Shown in pieces: positions 29,596-38,101 of a DNA stretch of 64,000 nt (the first letter of the stretch is position 1; each line of letters starts with the position of its first letter). The position numbers and the translations under genes are program-made. Source of the stretch: an uncultured Alphaproteobacteria bacterium (GTDB lineage: Bacteria > Pseudomonadota > Alphaproteobacteria > HIMB59); NCBI GenBank assembly GCA_902546975.1, contig CACCLU010000003.1, positions 62,001-126,000 of the forward strand, in the 5' to 3' direction. Below the pieces are notes generated by a model, which worked only from the letters and a program-made list of their open reading frames with translations, did not search any database and had not been told where the DNA came from.

Positions 29596-30691
29596 AGAAT
29601 TTAAAAGTATTTATAATTTAAATTGGATTTACGTTTTTATCCTTTTGATAATTTTTTGGATTGGAGAGATCAATCTTTACTCAGCTGCTGGCGGTTCTCT
29701 TGATCCATGGGCATCAAATCAGTTAATAAGATTTTTATTTTTTTTACCCTTGTTTTTTTTAGTAACAATGTTGGAACCAAAGTTTATTTATAATTTTGCG
29801 GAGATTTTTTTAATTTTAGTTTTAATTGGACTAATAACAACATTAATCTTTGGTTATACAGGGATGGGTGCCACAAGATGGATAAGAATTGCTGGTTTTA
29901 ATTTACAAGTATCAGAATTTACTAAAATAGCTTTAGTCATATTTATGGCAAAATACTTTCATAAACTCAATGCAGAAAAAACTATAGGCTTGTTTAAATC
30001 AATACTACCTCTCCTTGTATCAATAATATTTTTCTTATTAGTTGCTATTCAACCAGATTTAGGAACTGCCGTAATTATTTTAGCTTTAGGTCTTGTTGTT
30101 ATTTTCTATGCAGGCATTAAATTAATTTATCCTTTATTATCATTAGGCATCATTTTATCGATAAGTCCAATTTTATGGACATTTCTAAAACCCTACCAAC
30201 AAAATAGAATACAAATTTTTCTTAATCCTGATTTAGACCCACTTGGAAAGGGATATCATATTATTCAATCTAAGATTGCAATTGGTTCTGGTGGGCTACA
30301 AGGCAATGGTTTTCTTGAGGGCTCCCAAAGTAGCTTAGATTTTCTTCCAGAAAAAGAGACAGATTTTGTTTTTGCAATATTTTCTGAACAGTTCGGTTTT
30401 ACAGGATCTATATTATTAATTTCACTTTTCTTTATCATGTTTTTAATCCCTATTTTAAAAACATACAAACTCACACAAGTTTTTAATAAAATAATTTTAT
30501 TTGTATTATCTTTTAAAATTTTTTTTGAATTTCTAATAAATATATCTATGACTATTGGTATTTTACCTGTAGTCGGAGTTGCATTGCCCTTTATGTCTTA
30601 TGGGGGAAGTTCTTTGTTGAGTAATTTAATTATTTGTGCACTATTATTAAACTTTATGTCTATCAACGAAAATAAGAGAATGTTTTCATGA
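29588..30691 (+). CDS. rodA: Rod shape-determining glycosyltransferase RodA (SEDS family)
   Basis: I take the ATG at 29588 (367 residues) rather than the TTG at 29573. It overlaps mrdA by only eight bases, as other pairs in this operon do. About ten transmembrane helices are predicted. SEDS marks are ATRWIRI, the loop FLPEKETDFVFAIFSEQFG containing the catalytic Asp, and the C-terminal LPFMSYGGSSLL. RodA polymerises lipid II glycan strands as partner of PBP2. The stop overlaps the next gene in ATGA. Confidence 0.95.
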   Translation: MFREFKSIYNLNWIYVFILLIIFWIGEINLYSAAGGSLDPWASNQLIRFLFFLPLFFLVTMLEPKFIYNFAEIFLILVLIGLITTLIFGYTGMGATRWIRIAGFNLQVSEFTKIALVIFMAKYFHKLNAEKTIGLFKSILPLLVSIIFFLLVAIQPDLGTAVIILALGLVVIFYAGIKLIYPLLSLGIILSISPILWTFLKPYQQNRIQIFLNPDLDPLGKGYHIIQSKIAIGSGGLQGNGFLEGSQSSLDFLPEKETDFVFAIFSEQFGFTGSILLISLFFIMFLIPILKTYKLTQVFNKIILFVLSFKIFFEFLINISMTIGILPVVGVALPFMSYGGSSLLSNLIICALLLNFMSINENKRMFS

Positions 30692-31038
30692 TAAAATCAA
30701 TCAAAAAGCCGTGGGGTTCATATATTGTAATTAATAAATCAAAAGATTTTTTAATAAAAAAGATTGTTGTTAAACCGGAGGGTGTTTTATCATATCAATC
30801 ACATAATTTTAGATCAGAACACTGGATAATTATTGAGGGTAAAGCAACTGTGATTATTAATAATCGTACATTTTATAGATCAGAAAACGAAAATATATTC
30901 ATACCTAAAAAAGCAAAACATAGGGTTTTGAATGAGAGTTCAAAAAAGAAATTAGTTCTAATTGAAGTTCAAACAGGAAGTAAATTTTTAGAGTCAGATA
31001 TAAAAAGATATTCAGATATTTATGGAAGAAAAAATTGA
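30688..31038 (+). CDS. Stand-alone cupin of the mannose-6-phosphate isomerase type II family
   Basis: 116 residues that match the C-terminal cupin of ManC/AlgA bifunctional proteins: KPWGSYIVIN, RSEHWIIIEGKATVIINN, and IFIPKKAKHRVLN. The full proteins pair it with a GDP-mannose pyrophosphorylase domain that is absent here, so this may be an isomerase-only or sugar-binding protein. Metal-binding His candidates are those in SHNFRSEH and AKHRV. Position after rodA suggests a cell-envelope sugar role. It is coupled to rodA through ATGA and to the next gene through TTGA. Confidence 0.8.
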   Translation: MIKSIKKPWGSYIVINKSKDFLIKKIVVKPEGVLSYQSHNFRSEHWIIIEGKATVIINNRTFYRSENENIFIPKKAKHRVLNESSKKKLVLIEVQTGSKFLESDIKRYSDIYGRKN

Positions 31039-31424
31039 AAATATTAGCTGAAATATCTGTTGGAGAGCTTTATGATAAAATTACTATATTAAATATCAAA
31101 TTAAAAAAAATTCATGATCCTAACAAATTAAAGAATATAAAAATTGAGCTAGATTCTCTAATAGAGCAAAGTAATAAATTAATTTTGAAAGATGATGAAA
31201 TATTAAAAAAAAACATTCAAAAACTCCAAGATATTAATGAAGAGCTTTGGGATATAGAAAATGCAAAAAGAGAATGTGAGGCTAATAAAGAATTTGGAGA
31301 GATTTTTATTAAAATATCAAGAGATGTCCATTTTAAAAATGATATTAGGGCTTCAATAAAAAAAGAAATTAATCTTTTGTCTAACTCAAAAATAACAGAA
31401 GAAAAAGAATACTCTAAGTATTAA
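31035..31424 (+). CDS. DUF6165 family protein
   Basis: 129 residues with a TTG start overlapping the cupin stop by four bases. The opening EISVGELYDKITILNIKLKKI and the later LWDIENAKRECEANKEF are what I recall for DUF6165, an alpha-helical family often found beside glycan or LPS biosynthesis genes. Composition is highly charged, with predicted long helices. Function is unknown. Coupling to a mannose-type cupin and the rod operon points to an envelope polysaccharide role (inference). Its 3' end overlaps that of apt by 11 bases. Confidence 0.75.
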   Translation: MKILAEISVGELYDKITILNIKLKKIHDPNKLKNIKIELDSLIEQSNKLILKDDEILKKNIQKLQDINEELWDIENAKRECEANKEFGEIFIKISRDVHFKNDIRASIKKEINLLSNSKITEEKEYSKY

Positions 31425-31932
31425 CCTTATTTAAACTTATAAGTTTATTTTTAATTTTTGATCTTCCACCGAGAAAACTTAATTCTAAGAGCACTACAAT
31501 ACCTTTAATCTTAGCTTTAGTTTTTTTAATTAATTTCATAGATGCACGTATTGTTCCACTTGTTGCAAAAATATCGTCAATTATCACAACTTTATCTGAA
31601 TTTCTTATCATATCACTTTGAATTTCTAATTTATTAGAGCCGTACTCAAGTTTGTAACTTGTATTAAAGGTCTTACCTGGTAATTTCCCTTTTTTTCTAA
31701 TCATAACTAACTTTTTTTTTAATTTGAAGGCAATAGCTGACGCAAAAATAAATCCTCTTGAGTCTATCCCAACTATAGTATTAGCATTTAATTTATTTAC
31801 CTCCTTTGACATTGAGTTTACAACTCTATTAAAAATTTTAGGATTTGATAAAATTGTAGATATATCGTAAAAAGCGATACCTTTTTTTGGAAAGTCTTTT
31901 ATAATTCGAATACTTTTTAAATCATTATTCAT
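31414..31932 (-). CDS. apt: Adenine phosphoribosyltransferase
   Basis: I use the ATG at 31932 (172 residues), since the longer frame from 31971 adds 13 residues unlike Apt and would run far into panB. Apt salvages adenine to AMP using PRPP. FPKKGIAFYDISTIL is the typical N-terminal segment. VGIDSRGFIFA and the PRPP loop VVIIDDIFATSGT are clear, and LELSFLGGRSKI closes the fold. The start codon shares two bases with the divergent panB start in the palindrome CATG. Confidence 0.93.
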   Translation of the reverse strand: MNNDLKSIRIIKDFPKKGIAFYDISTILSNPKIFNRVVNSMSKEVNKLNANTIVGIDSRGFIFASAIAFKLKKKLVMIRKKGKLPGKTFNTSYKLEYGSNKLEIQSDMIRNSDKVVIIDDIFATSGTIRASMKLIKKTKAKIKGIVVLLELSFLGGRSKIKNKLISLNKVNT

Positions 31933-32719
31933 GAAAAGATCAATTAAATCAGTATTTAACAAAAAAAACAAAAAAAAAATTATTTGTCTAACGTCTTATA
32001 GTTATAACTATACAAAAATCATTGATGATCTCGTTGATGTAGTTCTAGTTGGTGACTCAATGAGCAATGTGCTGTATGGGATGGACTCAACAAGAACTAT
32101 TGACGATCAAATAATGATTAATCATGCTACTGCAGTAAAAAAAGCTGCAGAGAAATCTCTAGTTTTTTTTGATTTGCCTTACAATAGAGATTTCAGTGAG
32201 TCCAATACTGTAAAACGTGTCTTATCTATAATGAAAAAAACTTCTTGCGATGGTGTCAAAATCGAAGGTAATACTGAATTGGAGGATGTAATAAAGTATT
32301 TGAAGAAAAAAAAAGTTCCCGTCATGGCGCATTTAGGTTTACAACCACAGAAATTTAGTTCTACAAAAAAATTTAAGATATACGGAAAAAAGAAGGAGGA
32401 TTTAAATAAAATTATTTCGGACTCCTTGTGTTTAGAAAAGGCTGGTGCTGTATCCATACTACTGGAGGGAATGTTAACAAAAATAGCAAAGCAAGTTACT
32501 ACAGTATTATCAATACCTACGATTGGAATTGGTGCATCTGAGTTTTGTGATGGTCAAATACTAGTATCTGAGGATATGCTTGGAATGTATGGAAATAATC
32601 ATCCAAAATTTGTAAAAAGATATGATGATTTATCAAAAAATATCAAAATTGCTGTAAAAAAATACTCTAAAGAGGTAAATAACAGCAAATTTCCAAATAA
32701 AAAATTTAGATATGACTAA
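31931..32719 (+). CDS. panB: 3-methyl-2-oxobutanoate hydroxymethyltransferase (PanB)
   Basis: 262 residues. PanB makes ketopantoate from 2-oxoisovalerate, a valine intermediate from the ilv genes, and methylene-tetrahydrofolate in pantothenate and CoA synthesis. Family marks are LTSYSYNYTKI, VLVGDSMSNVLYGMDST, the metal-binding DGVKIEG, MAHLGLQPQ, and IGIGASEFCDGQILVSEDMLG (split). No panC is adjacent. The stop shares CTAA with the convergent polyprenyl synthase, and the start shares CATG with apt. Confidence 0.95.
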   Translation: MKRSIKSVFNKKNKKKIICLTSYSYNYTKIIDDLVDVVLVGDSMSNVLYGMDSTRTIDDQIMINHATAVKKAAEKSLVFFDLPYNRDFSESNTVKRVLSIMKKTSCDGVKIEGNTELEDVIKYLKKKKVPVMAHLGLQPQKFSSTKKFKIYGKKKEDLNKIISDSLCLEKAGAVSILLEGMLTKIAKQVTTVLSIPTIGIGASEFCDGQILVSEDMLGMYGNNHPKFVKRYDDLSKNIKIAVKKYSKEVNNSKFPNKKFRYD

Positions 32720-33714
32720 TAAGTTCTATTGATCGAACTTATTAGAAGATTTATAAAAAGATCTTTTTGATAACCCTCAAATAGTTTTAATATTTTTAAA
32801 GATTTTTTATTATATTTATTGCAAAAAATTCTTACATCATCATCAATTTTATATTTTTTCATTAAATTCATTATTTTAATGTAATCATTTTTTAATCTTT
32901 TACTTTTTTTGAATACTTTTTTAATAAAATTAACTTCAGTTTTATTTGATTTTTTTAATAATAATATTATCGGTAGAGTAATTTTCCCTTCATAAAAATC
33001 TTTACCATTCTTTTTTCCAGTAACTCTATCTCCAAAATAATCAAGATAATCGTCCATGATTTGAAATATAATTCCAAAATACAATCCTAATTTATTCAAA
33101 CTTGAAATTATTGTTAAATTTTTACCAGTTAAAATTGCAGGAATTTTCATTGATGCTGCAAATAATTCTGCAGTTTTTAAGGATATGATCTCTATATATT
33201 TCCTCTCAGTAATATGAATATTATTTTCATGAGTAAGTTGCAAAAATTCTCCTTCAGAAATTTTACTACTTACTTGAGACAGTGAAGCCATTGCTTTTAA
33301 AGAATTAGCTTTTGTCATCAATTGAAACGACTTTGAAAATAAAAAATCACCAAACAAAACACTAAACTTATTATTCCATATTGTGTTAATACTCTTTTGG
33401 CCTCTTCGTAATTTACCCTCATCAATTACATCATCATGTAGTAGGGTTGCTCCATGAATAAATTCGATTGCAGCAGACATATCAATATCGCTTGATATTT
33501 GTGAATAATTTTTATTTATCATTTTACTTGATAGCAAACATATAACTGGTCGTAATTGCTTTCCTCTTTTTTTGAAAAAATAATTACCTAATTTTGGAAT
33601 AATAGGGACGGCACTTACTAGAAATCTATCAAGCTCTTTATTAGCTTTAACTAACTTTACATTAATTTCTTTATGAATTAACTTTATGGTTTGTTCAAAA
33701 TTAATTTTTTGCAT
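32716..33714 (-). CDS. Trans-polyprenyl diphosphate synthase (octaprenyl/decaprenyl type)
   Basis: 332 residues. The first aspartate-rich motif DDVID is near 93-97 (LLHDDVIDEG), and the second is in IFQIMDDYLDYFGD near 221-225. GKKNGKDFYEGKITLP is the conserved region after it. These enzymes extend farnesyl diphosphate with IPP to the side chain of ubiquinone. The long-chain (IspB-like) call rests on length and overall pattern; the chain length cannot be read from sequence here. It diverges from the TrmN6-like gene by only five bases. Confidence 0.9.
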   Translation of the reverse strand: MQKINFEQTIKLIHKEINVKLVKANKELDRFLVSAVPIIPKLGNYFFKKRGKQLRPVICLLSSKMINKNYSQISSDIDMSAAIEFIHGATLLHDDVIDEGKLRRGQKSINTIWNNKFSVLFGDFLFSKSFQLMTKANSLKAMASLSQVSSKISEGEFLQLTHENNIHITERKYIEIISLKTAELFAASMKIPAILTGKNLTIISSLNKLGLYFGIIFQIMDDYLDYFGDRVTGKKNGKDFYEGKITLPIILLLKKSNKTEVNFIKKVFKKSKRLKNDYIKIMNLMKKYKIDDDVRIFCNKYNKKSLKILKLFEGYQKDLFINLLISSINRTY

Positions 33715-33719
33715 TAACT

Positions 33720-34427
33720 ATGAATTTATACTCCAAAGATTTTCTACTAGATGGTAAAATTGTATATTATCAATTAAAGAAAGGCTATAGGAGCGGTATA
33801 GAGCCTATTATTCTGGCTTCTAATGCAAAAAAAAAGCACAATAAAATTTTAGATATGGGTTCTGGTTGTGGTTCTATTTCCCTAATTGTTGCTTATAGAA
33901 ATCCAGATTCTGAAGTCATTGGTTTTGAAAAAAATGAAACTCATCATAAAATTTCAATTTTAAATCACAAAGAAAATAACTTAAAAAATTTAAAATTTAA
34001 AGTTCAAGACAATTGCATTTTTGATAAAAAATATGAGAATTACTTTGACTTAATTTTATCAAACCCTCCTTTTTATTTTGCAAATAAAGTACTAAAGTCC
34101 AAAAATCCTTCCATAATGGCCTCAAAATATATAACTGAGTCAAATTTGAAAAAATGGATTATCAACATAATTCTTTATTTAAAAATAAAAGGAACAGCTT
34201 TTATCATAAATAGATTTGAAAACATGGATTTTATGTTAGATATATTGAGAAATTTTAATCTAGAAGTGACAACAACACCTTTATTACCCTTTAAAGGTAG
34301 AAAACCTAAAAATGCCCTTCTAAAAATCACTAAAAGTAATTATTTTATAGAGAAAACATCAAATGCAATTATAATCCACGATAATTTATCAAAGTATTCT
34401 AAAGATATAGAAAATTGGTTTAAATAA
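33720..34427 (+). CDS. TrmN6-like tRNA1(Val) (adenine37-N6)-methyltransferase
   Basis: 235 residues. The SAM-binding loop DMGSGCGS is near 46-53, and the N6-adenine methyltransferase motif NPPF is near 115. The start YSKDFLLDGKIVYYQLKKGYRSGIEP (read in two parts) resembles YfiC/TrmN6, where a QPKKGFR-type segment precedes motif I. The likely substrate is A37 of tRNA-Val, by family inference. An rRNA or other nucleic acid target is possible. The last base of its stop is the first base of the next gene. Confidence 0.85.
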   Translation: MNLYSKDFLLDGKIVYYQLKKGYRSGIEPIILASNAKKKHNKILDMGSGCGSISLIVAYRNPDSEVIGFEKNETHHKISILNHKENNLKNLKFKVQDNCIFDKKYENYFDLILSNPPFYFANKVLKSKNPSIMASKYITESNLKKWIINIILYLKIKGTAFIINRFENMDFMLDILRNFNLEVTTTPLLPFKGRKPKNALLKITKSNYFIEKTSNAIIIHDNLSKYSKDIENWFK

Positions 34428-35221
34428 TGTTCAGTCCAAACAAAACAGTAATCTCAATTGATCTCAAAGGAATGATTGCATCTGGAAGTAGAGCACCATT
34501 GAATATGGATAATTTAAATGGACTTTTCTCAAAGGTAATGAAAATAAAATTTGATGCACTATCAATTGTCATTAACTCTCCTGGCGGTTCTCCGGTGCAA
34601 TCATCTTTAATTGCACAAAAAATAAGAGAAATTTCAGATAAGAAAAAAGTGAAATGTTATTGTTTTGTTGAGGATGTAGCTGCATCTGGAGGGTATTGGC
34701 TTGCATGTGCAGCAGATGAGTTATACGCAGATGTAAATTCTATTGTTGGTTCAATAGGTGTGATATCAGGTGGTTTTGGATTTACTGATCTTATTAAAAA
34801 AATTGGAGTAGAAAGAAGGATATTTACAGCTGGAGAGAACAAAAGCTTTTTAGATCCATTTTTAAAAGTTAATAAAAAAGATGAGGAAAAATTAAAAAAA
34901 CTTCAAAAGTTAATACACCAAAATTTTATTGATTGGGTGTCCTCGAGAAGAAAAAAGAAACTTAGCGAAAAAAATAAAAAAGTTATATTCTCTGGTTCCT
35001 TTTGGTTAGCTAATGAGGCAAAAGACTTAGGTTTAATTGATGGCATTGCATCTGAGTCGTCTTTCTTTAAAAGTAAATTTGGAGAAAAGACTAAAATTAA
35101 AAAAATAAAACAACCAAAGTCTCTCAAACAAAAACTTGGTCTTGGTATTAATTCTTTAAATAGTGAGGATTTAATTACTAAATTAAAAGAAGAGTTTCTT
35201 TTTAACAAATTTGGTATCTGA
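34427..35221 (+). CDS. S49 family signal-peptide peptidase (SppA/SohB-like)
   Basis: 264 residues, single-domain. The nucleophile Ser87 is in AASGGYW and the general base Lys139 in TAGENKSFLDPF. The 52-residue spacing equals that recalled for SohB. INSPGGSPVQSS forms the oxyanion region. There is no signal peptide or N-terminal membrane helix, unlike classical SppA, so it may be cytoplasmic or peripheral. Such enzymes degrade cleaved signal peptides or small membrane peptides. It is located between the methyltransferase and glycyl-tRNA synthetase genes. Confidence 0.9.
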   Translation: MFSPNKTVISIDLKGMIASGSRAPLNMDNLNGLFSKVMKIKFDALSIVINSPGGSPVQSSLIAQKIREISDKKKVKCYCFVEDVAASGGYWLACAADELYADVNSIVGSIGVISGGFGFTDLIKKIGVERRIFTAGENKSFLDPFLKVNKKDEEKLKKLQKLIHQNFIDWVSSRRKKKLSEKNKKVIFSGSFWLANEAKDLGLIDGIASESSFFKSKFGEKTKIKKIKQPKSLKQKLGLGINSLNSEDLITKLKEEFLFNKFGI

Positions 35222-35224
35222 TCA

Positions 35225-36574
35225 ATGACAGCAGAAAATATGGAAGACTTAGTATCTCTGTGTAAGAGAAGAGGGTTTATTTTTCAATCAAATGACATCT
35301 ACGGTGGCATGAAAGGTCTCTATGATTTTGGACCTATGGGTGTAGAGCTAAAATTAAATTTAAAATCAGCCTGGTGGAAATCAATAGTCTATGAAAGAGA
35401 TGATGTTGAGGGATTGGACTCAACTATTTTAACCTCACCTACTGTTTTAAAATATTCAGGCCACGAAGATACATTTTCTGATCCTTTAGTTGATTGCAAG
35501 AAATGTAAATCAAGATGGAGAGCAGATCAACTTGAAGACGGAAAATGTCCAAATTGCAAATCAACTGATTTAACTGATCCTAGACCATTTAATTTAATGT
35601 TTAAAACAGCTATTGGTCCTGTGGATGACGGTAGTTCATTTGCATATTTGAGACCAGAAACTGCTCAGCAAATATTTGTAAATTTCAAAAATGTTGTCGA
35701 CTCAACCAGTAGGGTTCCTCCTTTTGGTATAGCTCAAATTGGAAAAGCATTTAGAAATGAAATCACTCCAAGAAACTTTATTTTCAGAGTTAGAGAATTT
35801 GAACAGATGGAACTTGAGTATTTTGTTAAACCTGGCTCTGATGAGAGTTGGCATAAATATTGGGTAGATAAACGTTTAAATTGGTGGGCTGATCAAGGTG
35901 TCAAATCAGAGAAATTAAAATTACTCGAGGTAGAAAAAAAAGATCTATCACATTACTCCAAAGCAACTTTTGATATTATGTATGACTTTCCACATGGCCT
36001 TGAGGAACTTGAGGGTATTGCAAATAGAACTGATTTTGATTTAGGATCACATTCTAAAAATCAAAAAGATTTTAATATTAAAGCTAAAGTTCAAGAAAAT
36101 AAAAATTCTACAACAAAATTAGCTATTCAAGATTTAGAAAATAATGAATGGTTTATACCATACGTTATTGAGCCCTCAGCAGGTGTTGAAAGGGGTGTTT
36201 TGGCAATTTTAAACGAAGCTTATACTTCAGAGGAAGAAAATAAGAGAACATTGTTAAAACTCAAACCTCATTTATCGCCAATTAAAGCTGCAGTCATTCC
36301 TCTTAAGAGAAATAATTCAGACTTGGTCAATACAGCAAATAATGTCAAATCAGAGTTACAATCACTTGGTTTAGGAAGAGTTATGGTTGAAAATACAGGA
36401 AATATTGGAAAAAATTATCGTAGACATGATGAGATTGGGACACCTTTGTGTGTTACTATTGATTTTGAAACTCTAGAAAATCAAACAGTTACGGTGCGAG
36501 ATAGAGATACCATGAAGCAAGAAAAAGTATCACTCTCTGAAATAGCAAATTATTACTCTCAATATTTTAAGTAA
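35225..36574 (+). CDS. glyS: Glycyl-tRNA synthetase, dimeric (alpha2) single-chain type
   Basis: 449 residues, class II. The start [18 protein letters not shown] and [14 protein letters not shown] are diagnostic for the alpha2 enzyme of archaea, eukaryotes and some bacteria. It is not the tetrameric GlyQ/GlyS pair. A zinc-knuckle pair is CKKCKS and CPNCKS (about 90-112). Motif 2 is [19 protein letters not shown], motif 3 is [13 protein letters not shown], and the C-terminal anticodon domain starts near 350. Alphaproteobacteria usually carry glyQS, so this form is noteworthy and may reflect an old transfer. Confidence 0.96.
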   Translation: MTAENMEDLVSLCKRRGFIFQSNDIYGGMKGLYDFGPMGVELKLNLKSAWWKSIVYERDDVEGLDSTILTSPTVLKYSGHEDTFSDPLVDCKKCKSRWRADQLEDGKCPNCKSTDLTDPRPFNLMFKTAIGPVDDGSSFAYLRPETAQQIFVNFKNVVDSTSRVPPFGIAQIGKAFRNEITPRNFIFRVREFEQMELEYFVKPGSDESWHKYWVDKRLNWWADQGVKSEKLKLLEVEKKDLSHYSKATFDIMYDFPHGLEELEGIANRTDFDLGSHSKNQKDFNIKAKVQENKNSTTKLAIQDLENNEWFIPYVIEPSAGVERGVLAILNEAYTSEEENKRTLLKLKPHLSPIKAAVIPLKRNNSDLVNTANNVKSELQSLGLGRVMVENTGNIGKNYRRHDEIGTPLCVTIDFETLENQTVTVRDRDTMKQEKVSLSEIANYYSQYFK

Positions 36575-36575
36575 T

Positions 36576-37154
36576 TTATTTATTAACTCTAGGCTCCCTA
36601 AGTATGTAATAATTATTTATTTGTAATAATATTTCTGAATTAGTTGGAAGTTTTTGAGGTTTTTTCTCAAAAACTTTAATTGAAAGTTTTTTTTTATTTA
36701 GTTGTCGATGTTTAATCCTTGAAACTACCTCTTGACCTACAAAGCATCCTTTCGAATAGTCTACTAATTCATCATTGACTTCAGATGGAAGTAAAGAGGA
36801 TTGTTTAAGCAGGTTTGAGTCAATTATTCCAGTTGAAAGTTGATCTAAAATATAATTTTTATCAAATTCTCTTTTATCAACTTTTTCAATACTGAGTTTT
36901 ACGTCAGATAACAATGCATATTTATTTAAGAATGTAGGCAAATCATTTTGATCATTCGAGCAAACTAATTCATATGACTCGTCTGATTTAGTAATTATTA
37001 TTTCATATAGAATCTTTCCTTGTGGAGATAGTATATAGCTCTTTAACTCTTCCTTTAATTTAGTTAAGTCATTGGTGATTATATTTTGAAGGAAATCAAA
37101 TCTTTCTTCCCCAAATACTCTAATTTTTATTGGATTAAGTGTTTCAATTTGCAT
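36576..37154 (-). CDS. ygfZ: YgfZ/GcvT-like folate-binding iron-sulfur repair protein
   Basis: 192 residues. The signature KGCFVGQE is near 134-141 (YSKGCFVGQEVVSRIKHR), with its conserved Cys. N-terminal FLQNIITNDLTKL is the typical folate-domain start. YgfZ uses tetrahydrofolate to help assemble or repair Fe-S enzymes such as MiaB; its mitochondrial homologue is IBA57. The protein is shorter than E. coli YgfZ (about 325) because the C-terminal barrel is reduced, as is usual in compact alphaproteobacteria. It is divergent from the GT9 gene with 26 bases between starts. Confidence 0.9.
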   Translation of the reverse strand: MQIETLNPIKIRVFGEERFDFLQNIITNDLTKLKEELKSYILSPQGKILYEIIITKSDESYELVCSNDQNDLPTFLNKYALLSDVKLSIEKVDKREFDKNYILDQLSTGIIDSNLLKQSSLLPSEVNDELVDYSKGCFVGQEVVSRIKHRQLNKKKLSIKVFEKKPQKLPTNSEILLQINNYYILREPRVNK

Positions 37155-37180
37155 GTAATATATTATCTATATGTATATAT

Positions 37181-38101
37181 ATGCATTTACTATTTATTTC
37201 TTCAAATAGAATAGGTGACTCCTTAATTAACCTTCAAGTTTTAAATAAATACATCAGAAAATATAAGAAAAATATTGAGGTAACATTAGTTTCTGGTCCT
37301 TTACCAATGCCTATTTATGATGATTATTCTATGATTTCTAGAAGGATTAATCTTACTAAACAAAAATATAATCTACATTGGTTAAAACTCTATAAAGAGC
37401 TTTCACCACTTAAATTCGATGAAATAGTAGATTTTAGATCCTCGATCATTGGTTATTTTTTGAGAGTAAAAAAAAGAAATATATTCAAAATGAAAAAGGG
37501 TAAAAATATTTATGAACAAATCCATCACAGATTTGATACTGATCTAAAAAAAGATTTTAAAATATTGATCGATAGAGTTCGTAATATTTTTCCAAATTCA
37601 AATTATGCGTGTTTAGCACCATTTACAAATTGGCCACCAAAAGAATGGCCTTCAGAACAATTTGTTAAAATAGCAAAATATCTAATTGAAAAAGGCATTG
37701 ATAAAATATTTATTTTAGGATCAGAAAATGAAAGTTCAAAATTTCATCTCTTTGAGTCAGAACTAGGCGATAAAGTAATTAATAGATGTGGTAAGCAACA
37801 TATTCTCAACGATTATGGTTTACTTCAAAAATCAAGGTTATTTATTGGAAATGACTCATCCATGATGCATATGGCTTCATTGAGTAAAACTCCAACAATT
37901 GGTCTTTTTGGTCCCACAAATGATAATATTTATTTTCCTAAAATTTTTGATCATTGTCATCTTGTTAGGTCATCAGAGTCATATGAAAGCCTTGTTAGTA
38001 AAACTCAAAACTATACTTTAAATAATTGTTTAATGAATGATGTGTCTTATAATCAGGTAATTGATAAAATAGATAATATTTTAAATGCTCAAAATTTTTA
38101 A
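37181..38101 (+). CDS. Glycosyltransferase family 9 (heptosyltransferase-like)
   Basis: I place the start at the ATG at 37181 (306 residues), because MHLLFISSNRIGDSLINL is the GT9 N-terminus with the conserved IGD. The longer frame from 37139 would overlap the start of ygfZ and adds unrelated residues. The C-terminal half has APFTNWPPKEWPSEQFVKI and the ADP-sugar region FIGNDSSMMHMASLSKTPTIGLFGPT (read in two parts). GT9 enzymes add heptose or related sugars to the LPS core. The acceptor here is unknown. It overlaps pyrC by 17 bases. Confidence 0.87.
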   Translation: MHLLFISSNRIGDSLINLQVLNKYIRKYKKNIEVTLVSGPLPMPIYDDYSMISRRINLTKQKYNLHWLKLYKELSPLKFDEIVDFRSSIIGYFLRVKKRNIFKMKKGKNIYEQIHHRFDTDLKKDFKILIDRVRNIFPNSNYACLAPFTNWPPKEWPSEQFVKIAKYLIEKGIDKIFILGSENESSKFHLFESELGDKVINRCGKQHILNDYGLLQKSRLFIGNDSSMMHMASLSKTPTIGLFGPTNDNIYFPKIFDHCHLVRSSESYESLVSKTQNYTLNNCLMNDVSYNQVIDKIDNILNAQNF

